DNA of 64,000 nt from Saussurea involucrata (lineage: Eukaryota > Streptophyta > Magnoliopsida > Asterales > Asteraceae). The stretch spans positions 39,904,850-39,968,849 of the forward strand of contig CM066321.1 of the NCBI GenBank assembly GCA_033807775.1, read 5' to 3'. The translations under genes and the position numbers were made by a program. Shown in pieces: positions 34,246 through 45,016 of the stretch. The notes beneath the pieces are model-generated. The model was not told where the DNA came from and ran no database searches. It was given only the letters and a program-made list of their open reading frames with translations. Position 1 is the first letter of the stretch, and every line of letters starts with the position of its first letter.

Positions 34246-34990
34246 TGTTTTGGGGGAGCATAATAAGCTATCAGGTATGTTACTCTACTGTTGAGGGGGA
34301 GCGTCACACACATTTTTTCTTAAAAATGTTAAAAAGTTTTTTTTTGTGTGTGGATACTCTCGTGTGCACTTCACTCTACGCGCACATTCTAAGGGGGAGC
34401 ATGTCATCTAATGCTCATCATTTGAGGGGGAGCGACACAGTGTTTTTTTTCTTTCAATGCCTCAAAGTTTTTATGTGTGTCGGACTCTCCATTGCACTAT
34501 CCTAGGGGGAGCAAGTTTTTCCCCATTCTCAGTTTGAGGGGGAGCGAGAGATCCATTTTCTCATAATTCTACAGGTTTCATATCTTTGAAAAATGGAATC
34601 ATTCTTTAAAGTGTAAAAGTGTCCGGACACCCATCAGTCCGGATAACTTTCCGGACCGGATGGGTATCCGGGTAGGACTATCCGGAATCCCTACTATGTC
34701 CGAAAACCTTTGCTGTCCGGACACATGTTATCCGGATACTTTGGTTTTTCCGGAATATTTTTCCATCCTTTATCCGGATACCCCTGCTTTGTCAACTCAG
34801 TACCTGTTTCATCACTGCCAGTCCTCCATCTGTCTCAGATTGAGCCATTTAATGCAAAGGTACGCGTTGGAACTTGTTTATCCGTCCACTTTACTAACTT
34901 TGGGTCTCTTACAGATATTCTATGGCGGATCAACAATCTCTCACTTCGAGGGGCAGCAAGTCAATCCCCATGTATGTTTTGAGGGGGAGC
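34246..34990 (+). promoter_or_regulatory. reiterated polypurine-tract-like motifs (element D)
   Basis: GGGGGAGC motifs, mostly in the form TGAGGGGGAGC, near 34252, 34296, 34395, 34428, 34504, 34538 and 34979. They lie between the protease stub and extra ORF. The true PPT next to the 3' LTR (AAAGGGGGAGAT, about 37502-37513) has the same core. Arrays of extra PPTs are described for Sireviruses; here there are at least seven. Confidence 0.65.
34618..34775 (+). repeat. second TCCGGATA word cluster (element D)
   Basis: About nine copies of TCCGGATA-type words in 160 bp between PPT-like motifs and the extra ORF. It matches the leader array at 31319-31730. Confidence 0.8.
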
Positions 34991-37468
34991 AAGATAATAC
35001 CCTAGCTATGCATATACCTAAAGCCCTACCTATGATAGCATATAGACGAGAGTTAGGAAATCCCATGGTCCAGCCAGTGCCGGAGGGACCTTCCCCGGGA
35101 CATAGAACATGTGAAAAGGAGGATGTCAAGGTCGAACGCAAACAAAGAAAGATTGAGCCGTAAAGATAACGAGGCTCCTGAGCGAAACCAGCCACGTCAT
35201 ATCCGGGTTGCCACATCTGCTATCCCATCTCATTTGTTGGGACGGGGTATTGAAGAAGACTCCGTGGACCCAGCGGAGCAAATGCACGACCCCCTCAGCC
35301 ACTCATCCGTCTCTCAAAAGACGGATGTTTCAGTCTCACACGGGGAAATAGCACAACTTCCACCGGTCTCTCACTCGGAGAGTACTGGTGTTGAAACAAG
35401 AGACCATCAACCCCCGGTCTCGACTTCTTTCAGTGCACCATCGAGTCTAGATCTACTTGTTATTGAAGATTCTTTGACTAGGACACTCGATGCGGAACAA
35501 CACCAAGTCGCGGTTCTAAGTGACCCGACCGGAACGTCGGTAGTGTCTCCGTCTGCCGGAACACGAGGATCGGACGGAAATCCTACCACAGCTATTATCA
35601 CGCCAACTGTGAACGTAGGTGGCTTTGCCTTTGTGGCGGATGCCTCAACGGGAACTCTAAGTGAGCCCGGAGTTACTTTACCCGACTTCGTGTCACCAGG
35701 GTCTCTGGACAGCACCCTTAAGGCTGTCCGACAGGTTATGGAGCAGCATATGCAACAACATGTAGTCGTTGAGCTTGCCAAAGTTATGCGTGCTATTAAA
35801 GGTAACGGCCACCTCGTCGAAACTGAAACCACCCCTGTACCTCCACCGATTCAACCGCAACCTATCTATTCGGTGGACACCCTGAATGCCCAATTGCTCC
35901 AGGAATCCGACACAACCGCATCTGCCGAAGCAGACCTGGTCTCAGTTCTCCGATCACAGGTCACTGCTCCATCTTCATCTATTACCATTCGCTTAAACGC
36001 CATTGACTCGAATCTCAAGGACTATAACCTAGCACTCACAACGCTGTCCGAGAGGGTCCGCTCACTCGAAGACACATGTAAGAGTCAAGCAGGCGGTCTG
36101 AAACGTAAGCACGATGACCAGGATGATCCTGATCACCGTGAGGGGGAGAAGCGTCTACGCCAAACCGAGACCGCCCAGATCGTGAATGCCAAAACGACAT
36201 CTGTGGTCCAACAGGAACCCCCAACTGCGGCAGCTTCAAAAGAAACACCCGAAGCCGAGTTGCCATTAGCACAGATGGTCATCGACATGGATATTTCAGA
36301 TGAAGAAGACCCGACGGTTGAAAACCCAAGGGTACAACACAGGAATTGGTCGCACAAGAACCATCAGACATGCCGACGCTCACCATGATTGATCCTGCAT
36401 GTGAAACCAACCCGGAAACCGAAGACGCATGGTACGAAAAAGCTGCCAGAGCTGTAAACTTCGAGGTAAACTTGGTGTTTCCCACTGATGAAGACGACAA
36501 CGTTGATTACGACCAGTTTCTACTTCATAATTTCTATGGTACGCCTCCCGTTCACTCGACTCAACCCACTACGACTATAGATCAACCCGAAAGCTCAAAT
36601 GCAGAAATCCCGACATCTCCTCAGCAAACGACAACTCCTGATCTTCCTCCCCCTCCTCAGCAACAAAATCGTTGGGAGAAGATCAAGGTCCTCATTCCTC
36701 ATCTGGAGGAATCTCTGAAGAAGCTGTTTGTACACAGAATTCGCCCGATCGAGCCAACCTTCTGCCTTGGCATCTACAGTCCTGAACCGGCACGTCAACT
36801 TCGATATGTAGACGCCATGAAGCGGTGTCTTCCGAGAGACCAGGTTCGAACTAAGCATAAGATCTCAGAAGTGCTAAAGATTCAGTCAAACCGAATTATG
36901 AAGATCGTCTTTCCCGTATTCACTGTTCGACGTGAAGACGGAAAAGAATGAATTTTTTCTGAAGCTGACTTTAAGCATCTCCATCTGTTCGACCTCCTGG
37001 TTATTCTGAGAGACCTTCGCACCAGAACCATCCGACCGCTTATTGTAACAAAGGCACTATAAGCGGTTCGCCGATTCCTTGTCCGTTCTATCATGATGTC
37101 TTATCTGACAAACTTCCAAATGGCTATCGAGAACCGAGCAAAGAAGGTAAACCTGATCAAACCGAATTTGAAAGTTCCTGAACTAACGATGTATCCCGAG
37201 AACGCCATGTTGCTTCAACCAGAATTTGGGATCGTCTTCCTCAACGCTCAGAAAGAAAAGAGGTTTATGAAGTTCAGTCAGGTATCCTATTTGCCCAATC
37301 TGAATGAAACACGAATCCGAAAATCCAAAGGTATCCTATTTGCCCAATCTGAATGAAAGAACTGCTCAGACTGCTTTGGATATGGTTGAAGAACGTCTCG
37401 ACTACCGCCGCGCCATCAGATTCTTCGAGGTTCATTTCGCGCTCCGCAAACGTTACGTCTACAACTAG
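34922..37468 (+). pseudogene. extra ORF of element D, internally deleted
   Basis: Starts MADQQSLTSRG at 34922, parallel to MANQEEQ in A, then passes through several frames. 35111-36388 is homologous to A's 2639-1645 (SHLLGRGIEED, GVTLPDFVSPG) and ends in a coiled coil and a basic patch (KRKHDD). 36346-36951 and 37093-37356 contain SEADFKHLH- and FQMAIENRAKKVNL-like stretches I associate with retrotransposon ORFs of Asteraceae; this is from memory. The frame ends RKRYVYN at 37468. The part matching A's 4102-2900 is missing. A 27-bp segment is duplicated at about 37281 and 37330. Function unknown. Confidence 0.6.
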
Positions 37469-37501
37469 AAAAAGCTCCAGCGCGAACTCGAACTTCAAAT
37501 C

Positions 37502-37513
37502 AAAGGGGGAGAT
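37502..37513 (+). promoter_or_regulatory. PPT of element D
   Basis: AAAGGGGGAGAT directly before the 3' LTR at 37514. Position and purine content fit the primer for plus-strand DNA. Confidence 0.8.
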
Positions 37514-37792
37514 TGTTAGGGTAAAATATGTGTTGATTTAAAGTTCAAGGGTTAATTTGTAATAGATTAAACTTAGTCCATTGTGAACGGGCCGTGGGCT
37601 TGTTACCACGGGCCCAACGTATATAAAGTGCAATTAGCTTAGAAAATTAGCTAGTTGTCTCATTTAGCTTTTCTGCTTTACACTGTAATTCTCTCTAAAT
37701 CAATAGCTAAGTGGGCAGCCTTTGTGAATCATATAAACTGTTCTTATTTTCTTTTTCACAAACATAATTGTTGCACGGATCTGGATTCTACA
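37514..37792 (+). repeat. 3' LTR of element D
   Basis: Same length as the 5' LTR with about seven substitutions; TATA at 37620-37627. It is followed by TSD AGATT (37793-37797). Confidence 0.95.
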
Positions 37793-37797
37793 AGATT

Positions 37798-38378
37798 TGA
37801 TTATATCCGGAATAGGCATCCATGAACGTTAGTAGTTTGTGCTCTGCTGTCGCGTCGACCATGGCGTCGATATGAGGTAATGGAAAAGGATCTTTTAGAC
37901 AGGCTTTATTGAGGTCTGTGAAGTCGATACAGACCCTCCACTTTCCATTCTTCTTTGCTACAACCACGACGTTAGCAAGCCAATCGGGGTATTTTACGTC
38001 TCGAATCTTCCCTGTCTTGAGACGGTTGTCGACTTCGTCATTTATCACCTTATTCCTTTCAGGAGCAAAATTCCGTCGCTTCTGCTTGATAGGTTTGAAC
38101 GATGGGTCGACATTGAGCTTGTGAGAGATGACGTCAGGATCTATGCCGACCATATCTTCATGCGACCAGGCGAAACAATCAGCATGTTCCTACAAAAAAG
38201 ATATTAACTTTTCCCTGAGGCAAGGATTGAGAGACGACCCGATTAAGACTTTTTGGTCAGGCTTGCTTGAATCTAAAATGACTTCCTCCAGGCGATAATC
38301 GTTGACTGCTTTAAGTGCATCTTGTGCATTTTCGAGTCCTCCATGTGCTGGGTCAGAGGATTGTTCGTTATTCGCCAT
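37798..38378 (-). pseudogene. gag start fused to RT, first half (element I)
   Basis: Starts MANNEQSSDPAHGG at 38378, a Tat gag start, then within about 20 residues enters the region before RT (KPDQKVLIGSSLNP). RT follows with DVKYPDWLANVVVVAKKNG, WRVCIDFTDLNKAC and FMDAYSGYNQI, and is cut by D. An in-frame stop near 38190 separates the first piece. The remaining gag and the protease are deleted. Confidence 0.85.
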
Positions 38379-38457
38379 TTTCCTGAAATAGAGAACAGAA
38401 GAAACTCCAAGAAAACGTAAGTAGGACACACGTTTATCGAAGATTTTCTCTAGATGG

Positions 38458-38478
38458 GGTCCCACGGATGGCGCCAAA
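38458..38478 (-). promoter_or_regulatory. PBS of element I
   Basis: Minus strand TTTGGCGCCATCCGTGGGAC directly inside the 5' LTR end at 38480. It resembles the TTTGGCGCCGTCTGTGGGA-type PBS of Tat-lineage elements. Confidence 0.75.
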
Positions 38479-38479
38479 C

Positions 38480-39392
38480 TGTTAATGCCAAAAATCGCAC
38501 CAAAGGGACAACTTAAGGTCGATGTGGACTTTAACAACTAAAGAAAAGAATCATTCGACAAAGGCGTGCGACAAAGACAAAAATGTAAATGAGACAGAAG
38601 ATTTGATGACGCAGGAAAAACCTCAACGAGGAAAAAACCTGCAGACGACTCTGGAAGTCGTCGCTGCACTATGGTCGCCAATTAGGGGCGATGTCCTTGG
38701 TGTTCCGGGTGTCGATCGTACAGAGATTACAATACAAATGAAGGGAAAGACTTTGAAATGTAAAGTACAAGTGTTTGAAATGTAAAAACAGTGTGCGTCG
38801 TGTGTGAAAACAATGTGTGAACTGTTGGTCGAGAGTGAAAGTCGTGCGTCGAGAGCGGTCTTCTATGAATGATTTCTTTCCTTCGAATGAATATTCTTCG
38901 AGTGTTTGCGTTTGCTTCTGTTGTTCGATGTTCGGTCCGCTTGTTCTATCTCTCTCCCTGTGTTATTCGATGTCCTGAAACTGAGGATTGAACTTGGGAT
39001 TTGTAGTCTTCGGATGATTTTAATTGAATCATTATGATCTTTGATGATTGTTGTAACGGTGGTCGTCTTCAATGTGGGATTAGATGCTTATAACTGATTT
39101 CTTCGGTTATAGCCGTTGTCTATTAATGACTTTGACTCCTGCATTAATCACTGAACAAATATAGCAGTCGTATATCGAGTTAGTCAAGGTCGTACGGTTT
39201 TGTGCGACGGTCGTGCGGAACGGGCGACGTCGAGGTCGAGTGTCATGAGGAACTCTCGACTTACCTTTTAGGAGGGACGACGGAGGTTTTTTAGGTCTTT
39301 GTCGGGACCTTAACTTAATACAAGATATAGCTCATAACATGTGTCTTACCTTTTCTGGTCGTGGTCGAGACCTGTGAAAATTTGCCCAAACA
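38480..39392 (-). repeat. 5' LTR of element I (Tat)
   Basis: Minus-strand end is GGCATTAACA at 38480 and start is TGTTTGGGC at 39392. The same ends bound the G LTR at 57458-58325. It is rich in GTCG words (GTCGTGCG, GGTCGAG). It directly abuts the truncated H LTR. Short ORFs within both LTRs are not genes. Confidence 0.8.
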
Positions 39393-39909
39393 TGCGTCGC
39401 GTGTAAAAACTAAGTGTCGTGCATGTATGTCGTGTGTCGTGAGCGATCTGTTTGAGAGAGGATTCTTTGCTTCGAGAGTTCTTGAGAGTTCGGTTGATTC
39501 AGGGTGTCAGAGGTCATCCACAAATGAGGATGGAATCCTTGTATTTATAGTCTTCGAATGCCTTTATTGACTTCATAAAAGCTTCGTGTAACAGTCGTAA
39601 CAGACGCCGTATTTAATGCTGTTAATGGCCTTCGTCGGTTATAGTCGTTGGTCATCAATGACATTGACCCTGCATTAAACAATGAAAAAGTAACAGAAAT
39701 AACGTACGTTAGTCGGTCGAGGTCGAGAGGTTCCATACGACGGTCGTATGAACTAGACGACGTCATGGTCGAGTGTCGTGAGGTGAATAACTTTCGATTT
39801 CAACTTTGATCAGGGGATAAAGTATTATGATTTTACCTAATTATGAAAAGTGTAATAAATGTTTTCCTATTTTGGTCGTGGTCGAGACTGCTGAAATTTT
39901 ACCCAAACA
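39393..39909 (-). repeat. truncated 3' LTR of element H (Tat)
   Basis: Related to the I and G LTRs but a different subfamily, beginning on the right with TGTTTGGGT at 39909 and broken at 39393. About 310 bp at the LTR end are missing. A TATA candidate is TATAAATA (39542-39549). It is preceded by a PPT at 39910-39926. Confidence 0.7.
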
Positions 39910-39926
39910 GTTTGCCCCCAAAATTT
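39910..39926 (-). promoter_or_regulatory. PPT of element H
   Basis: Minus strand AAATTTTGGGGGCAAAC directly upstream of the LTR start. The same sequence is found next to G's 3' LTR at about 58326-58342. Confidence 0.75.
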
Positions 39927-40200
39927 AAAAATAGAGTGGCAAATTCGAATTTTAAATTTTGTCAGTCGGACGCTTAGGGTCGTGACACGTGTCGAAAAGT
40001 TACTTTAGTTGTCTTGGAACTGGATCGGTCCAATTCTAACTAAAGAGGAAGTCGAAAAGGGGATAAGATCGTGACGTCACGCTGACGCACGATCATGCTT
40101 AGCAGCTGTCATCGCCAGGTGTCGACGATCCGTGTGGTCATACGAATAGACATGGGTATGTGTCGATCATCGAGTGACTCGACCTGACACGATCAATTCC

Positions 40201-40208
40201 ATAAATAG
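40201..40208 (+). promoter_or_regulatory. TATA-like box of antisense gene (H)
   Basis: ATAAATAG about 197 bp before the antisense ATG, within GATCAATTCCATAAATAG. The same context is kept in G at 58611. The stretch 39927-40397 is otherwise non-coding, ending in an A/T-rich leader. Confidence 0.5.
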
Positions 40209-40397
40209 AGACCCACGATGGATCTTTTCCATTTTACGTTACATAGAGTTTAGAGAGAGATTCTTCTTGATTTCTTGTTGTTCTTCGCCGAATCTTTTCT
40301 AAATCTGCAAGGATCTATGATTCGATTAGAAATTTCAAGGTTTTTAGAGCGCCTATATAAGGTACGATTTCTTGATCTTTTGTAAGTCTGCATAGGA

Positions 40398-40905
40398 ATG
40401 TCGACTGAACCTGTAAGTTCTATCCGAGAACAAGAGGATCTAGACGACCTTAGAAGTCTAGCAAAAATCCCTGCGGGGATTAAATTAATTAGAGCAGGTC
40501 AGACCCGACCAAATGAGTGTCTTGAGGGGTATATCGTGATATACGAATACCCTTTTAAGATAGGCTTCGAATGGCCTTATTCGCCTCTGGCCAAGGCTTT
40601 TATGCTCGAATTCGATTTAGCACCGGGCCAATTAATGCCCCAGTTCTGGCGAGTTGTACAAGTGATGGAACGTCTTACTGAAAAATGGGAATCTCCCATG
40701 AATGTGCGCGACCTCCTCTTGGCTTATCAAGTCAAGAAGGATGGATGTCATCGCTATAGCCTGTTTTCTAGGTTTAAGGGTGATCGTACATTGGTCTTAA
40801 AGACTGCTGTAAACGATCGTAAGTGGAAGACCATGTACGCGTTTGTGCGTAAGTCGACTCTCGATTCTGAGAGCGGCTGGATTAGGGTCGGCTGGAATAT
40901 GTCGG
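40398..40905 (+). pseudogene. antisense gene exon 1 (element H)
   Basis: Starts MSTEPVSSIREQEDL at 40398 and spans 508 bp to a G|GTAAG donor at 40905/40906. The same 508-bp exon length is in element G. The protein reads GFEWPYSPLAKAFMLEF and QLMPQFWRVVQVMERL, matching the family called putative gypsy-type transposon (Transposase_28), known from antisense ORFs of Tat elements. Its role is unknown. It lies opposite to pol, between integrase and LTR. The next acceptor (near 40986) is altered compared with G. Confidence 0.75.
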
Positions 40906-40986
40906 GTAAGATTTTCTAGCTTTTTGTCGCACGTCGTGTGCTAATTTTCAACTTATTTCTAACCTGCTTTCTGTGTGTCGACAAAG

Positions 40987-41218
40987 ATTAAGTTTGAGGA
41001 CGTGAAGCCCTACGCCAACTCTCAAGCAAAGATCGACGCGTTCTTGGAATTCAGTACTGCGGAGCGATCGTTTTTTACACGACATCTGGTGGACGACGAC
41101 GACGAAGACTTGGTGTATCTAGGGGAGAATCGGGGAGGGAAACGGGAGGAGGAGGACGAAGAAGAGGCGATAGAGGAGAAGGAGGTAGAGTCGAGAGAAG
41201 GAGAAGCAGAGATGACTG
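40987..41218 (+). pseudogene. antisense gene exon 2 (element H)
   Basis: Reads IKFEDVKPYAN, FLEFSTAERSFFTRHLVDDDDED, then an acidic stretch, ending at a G|GTAAGC donor (41218/41219). It aligns with G 59462-59697. The first bases differ from G so that the frame from exon 1 would break; acceptor position is therefore uncertain. Confidence 0.6.
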
Positions 41219-41301
41219 GTAAGCGTTTTATTCATTTCTACTCGACTTCGATCTTTTTTCTTATGTCCCTCGTGTAACATTTTTCCTTTCGTTGTTTCCA
41301 G

Positions 41302-41713
41302 GAGAATCTCAGGGAAAGGTGCTGACTGCCAGTGCTAAGAGGGCAGCTCAACTTGAACTCGCCCGTAAGGGCAAGGAAAAGAGGCAAAAGACCTCGACCA
41401 CTGAGTCTGTGGTTCCGAAGAAGACGAGGATGACGATCCCTAGGGAACCGTCTTCAAAGGCTGATGACTCGTCGAGAGTCGTCACACCTGAGAATGCGAA
41501 GGTATCGGCCGCATCGCTTGTGAAAACGAAGACGTCTTCTATTGCGATCGATGCAACACCTATTAGTTCGGCGCCTCCGGCGAAAACGGCGAAGTCTCCG
41601 TCTACCACGTCGACCCCTTTGTCGGCCGACAAGGGCAATGGGCCATGCGACGGGAGAGGATAAGGTCACGACGGTCAACTTTACGTTGCCGTCAGACTTT
41701 ATGGCTGCCAATG
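41302..41713 (+). pseudogene. antisense gene exon 3, left part (element H)
   Basis: Follows an intron with GTAAGC start and TTTCCAG end (41219-41301). It reads GESQGKVLTASAKRAAQ, then Ser/Thr/Pro/Lys-rich sequence. A frame slip near 41650 precedes VTTVNFTLPSDFMAAN, after which F is inserted. Exon 3 resumes at 53444. Confidence 0.65.
41709..41713 (+). repeat. TSD of element F (left)
   Basis: CAATG, repeated at 53439-53443. Removing F and one copy restores similarity to the G exon at 60198. Confidence 0.9.
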
Positions 41714-44657
41714 TGTGACAACTGTCAAATTTACACCTCAAGTTAGAACTACACTGGATATTTCAATTATTCATGTCATAGTTCACACAGTGCGATTTTA
41801 GCAGTAAACTCGGTACGGTAGGAAAATTTGAGAAATTTTGCCTAGGAACCCCTTGATTTAGGAAATTATCCATAAATCTCATAAAATGCCAACTTACGCT
41901 ACAATTATACCACAAGTATTATATAATTAACAACTTGATCTATTTTCAACAAAATTATATAAATACTTTACTTTTATATAATTACTTTGCTATTTATAAT
42001 TTATGAGAAAATACTTGTGTTTTAAAAATAAATCAAAAAGACAAGAATAGACTTTATTATTGCATCACACCCCCCCCCCCCCCCCAATGGAGACCCCCCC
42101 CCCCTCTACTCTTTATGTATTTCTTTTTGGCTATCACAATTCATTTACACAACAATTCATTCTCTCTCTAAATTCTCACACAAGAATTCTCTCTTCTTTC
42201 TCTCTCCATCTTCATCAAATCTTCATCCACCTTCATCCAAAAATTCAGCCTCTAAACAGCTCTTTTTAAAGAGATAAAAGTGTTCAAGGTAAATACAAGT
42301 GTATTGGATGAAATCCACACACCCTCTTTTGTCTAAATTTTCATTTCTTGCATTTTCTTATGAATGTTCTTCACCTTCTTCTACATTTCTTTAATATTGT
42401 TAAAAATCATCTTTACACAACTTAATGTTTGTAGATTTACCACCATAACACTTGCATGTTAGTAAAAGGGTGGTGAATCCATAATCAAACCCATGTTAAG
42501 ATCAAAGATGAACTTTTAAACACATGCATGTAGTTTTCTTGAAAAATCCATACATTTTGATTCAAAGGTTTCATGAGTAGATCTTTAAATCCATTAAAAA
42601 CATGTTTAACCAACATGGATGAGCTAAAAATACACAATTTTATGATACATGATGAAGATTTTGACATAAACACCAAAAAGAACCATTTTCAAGATTTATA
42701 AAAGATGAGATGATGGGTAACTTGCATGTAGTTTTTCATGTTTTGGAACTGAAAATAAATGTATGGGGATGAGTCAAATCGTATTTTTCATGCAAAGAAA
42801 TATGAATTTTGGGTAAAAAGTCAATATAGGTGCACATGCACAAAGGGTGGTTTTGACAGCTTGCTGCCAGATTCCACACCTCTTTTCAAAAGGTCATATA
42901 TCACTCAATACTACTCCAAATTAAGTAATTCTTTTTCTGGAAATTATTTTTATGTGTTAGGATTCAAACCCTAGTGGTTTCACTCTAGAACTCAAAGATT
43001 TCGTCTACCAAACAGTCTTCACAAAAACAGTGCGCAAACAGCAACGTTTTCTGTCGAGTTTTACGTCAAGTATTTTTTTCATGTACTTAAACATTTATAA
43101 AAATTATGAAACTTATGCCAAAAGTTTCCTAACTCATTAAACCACTTGGACATAAAATATCTTGACCTAACTATACCTGGAAGTTATCCAAAAACGGACA
43201 CAAAGTGACACCAAAATCTGGACAGCAAAGGACAATTTTCTTGTTATGATTGAAAGTTAACTCTTGATCCCATTTCATCATTTTATGATGAAATTGTGGA
43301 ATATATATATATATATATATGTATACTATATATTTATATATTTATGCATTTTATATACTCTTGATCCCATTTCATCATTTTATGATGAAATTGTGGAATA
43401 TATATATATATACTATATATTTATATAATTATGTAATTTATATACTTTAAACCCTTTTCATCATTATTATGATGAAATTGTGGTATATATAAATATATAT
43501 ATGTACTATACATTTATAAATTTATGCACTTTAAATACTTCATCTTTACATTTTGAACCCTTTTTATCATTCTTATGATAAAATTTCGGTATACGTATAT
43601 ATACTATATATAAAGTCTTTGGACTCTTTTCGTTACTTATTGTGACGAAATTGCGGTAACTTTAATCTAACAAGAATGAAGCATACTTATGTTACGATTA
43701 CAAATGTTGGTAACTCCATACGATTTATAATATTTAAATCACAATAAAGGCATTTTATGACGATTTGGATAGTTAGTACCGAACCTTCGAAATTAAAAAC
43801 TCACTAGTGACCTTACGTGCATAGGTTTGAAGTAGGATCATCTCGAAGTACTTGTGGGATATTCCCGGATTCTATCGCTTATCAAGTGAGTTATCACAGC
43901 CCCTTTTTCAATATTTTACATATTTGGGGTGAAAAGCATGTCGTTATTACAACTACTTTACGCACCGGTTAACTCGTTTTCTTGAAAATGTAAACTTTGC
44001 TATACTCTTTTATGCTCTATGGTATGTATAGGTTACGCATGTTGTAAGTTTTTGAGCTTTTCTCTATCGTACGTAAGTCCCCATTTGACTCTATATTACC
44101 CGTTTAACTCACGAGTGTGAGCCGTTGGTAATTATGGATAGCGCTATTTGGTTGACACCCCACTCACAAGTCGCGCTTGTTTGAGTGCATAATTATTGTT
44201 GTTCGTGCGCATTGTTGACGATGGAACATGCGTTGAGGCGGCTGTCATATAGGTCGGGTAACGGGCTCACTACTTAAACATAATACATACTATTTCTATG
44301 AGCAAGTGTTTTCATAATCGGTTGCCTTATCCACTTGTGCGGATTTAAACTATTTTGCTATGATAAACAATGTTGTACTCATTAAACCTGTGATCTCACC
44401 AACTAGTGCATTAGTTGACATTTTCATTGACATGTTTTTCAGGTGAGCGTCCTTAAGGTTGGAACTTAGGAAGGCTACATGTGTTGAAGCTTTCTATGTT
44501 ATCTGTTGATTACGTTCATTTCCCTTTTTCGTAAAACGTTTGTAAAAGGCAATGTTGTAAACTTTTGAATGTATTTTGATGGTTGGTGTAATCCTGTAAC
44601 TCTTGCTATGAAACTTGAGCTGCACATCCCGTGTTTCCGCTTTAGCGGGGTGTGACA
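41714..44657 (+). repeat. 5' LTR of element F
   Basis: Begins TGTGACAACTG, ends GGTGTGACA. It contains C tracts at about 42068-42086 and 42095-42103, a series of palindromic units at 43264-43660, and no supported gene; short ORFs here are repeated in the 3' LTR without protein-like features. Confidence 0.95.
43264..43660. repeat. tandem palindromic units in F 5' LTR
   Basis: Five progressively diverged units of 60-100 bp. Each starts with a palindrome such as TTTCATCATTTTATGATGAAA followed by TTGTGG, (TA)n and a TTATATACTT-like end. The 3' LTR has the same series at about 52030-52440. Confidence 0.8.
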
Positions 44658-44661
44658 TATT

Positions 44662-44673
44662 TGGTATCAGAGC
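44662..44673 (+). promoter_or_regulatory. PBS of element F
   Basis: TGGTATCAGAGC, four bases after the 5' LTR. Initiator-Met tRNA type. Confidence 0.85.
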
Positions 44674-45016
44674 TAAAGGTTATAGAGAATGCCGGTTTTC
44701 CTTTGGAAAACTGCAACTATAACCAAAAACGGGAAAGAACACTTAAATTACTAACCATGTTGCTAGTATAACTAATTCGGGTATTGCATCATCGGTCTTT
44801 AATTTAACAAAGCTTGATCACCTATGTTTAATTAAAGAAAGAGTAATGCGAGACCGGAAATGGATATACTAGGATTATGTGTGTTTTCGCACTTGATGCT
44901 TCACGTTGTATGCCTAGTATGAGCGTAGTTATTGCCTATAGTATGCAATAGTATAGTGCGCCTAGCCTTTATATTTGCGCGATAGTAATGTTATACACTC
45001 TTACTTCAGTACCACT

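Larger units (their letters stand above)
30634..37792 (+). mobile_element. Element D: pol-less Sirevirus-like copia with intact ends
   Basis: LTRs 30634-30912 and 37514-37792 are each 279 bp and differ at about seven positions by eye (about 2.5%). It has a 5-bp TSD (AGATT), PBS, leader, a gag-like ORF without capsid domain, a protease stub, then directly the 3' region and an extra ORF. The integrase, RT and RNase H are absent. The intact ends and TSD prove standard integration, so enzymes were supplied in trans or were lost later. Confidence 0.9.
30016..39392 (-). mobile_element. Element I: Tat-type Ty3/gypsy with gag-protease deletion, interrupted by D
   Basis: Minus-strand gypsy: 5' LTR 38480-39392, PBS, a short gag start joined to RT, then RT/RNase H sequence to 30016 where element B begins. 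D (30634-37792) splits RT. RT wording is nearly identical to element H. The 3' part and 3' LTR are missing. Its 5' LTR adjoins a truncated LTR of H (39393-39909), consistent with insertion of I into H's LTR. Confidence 0.75.

Noticed and set aside
40398..41713. Host gene disrupted by element F
   Set aside because: The same gene occurs in element G at the same place relative to LTR and integrase, so it belongs to the retrotransposon.
42485..42974. ORFs of 63-71 codons repeated at 51244-51766
   Set aside because: They lie within the LTR copies of element F and show no protein motifs.
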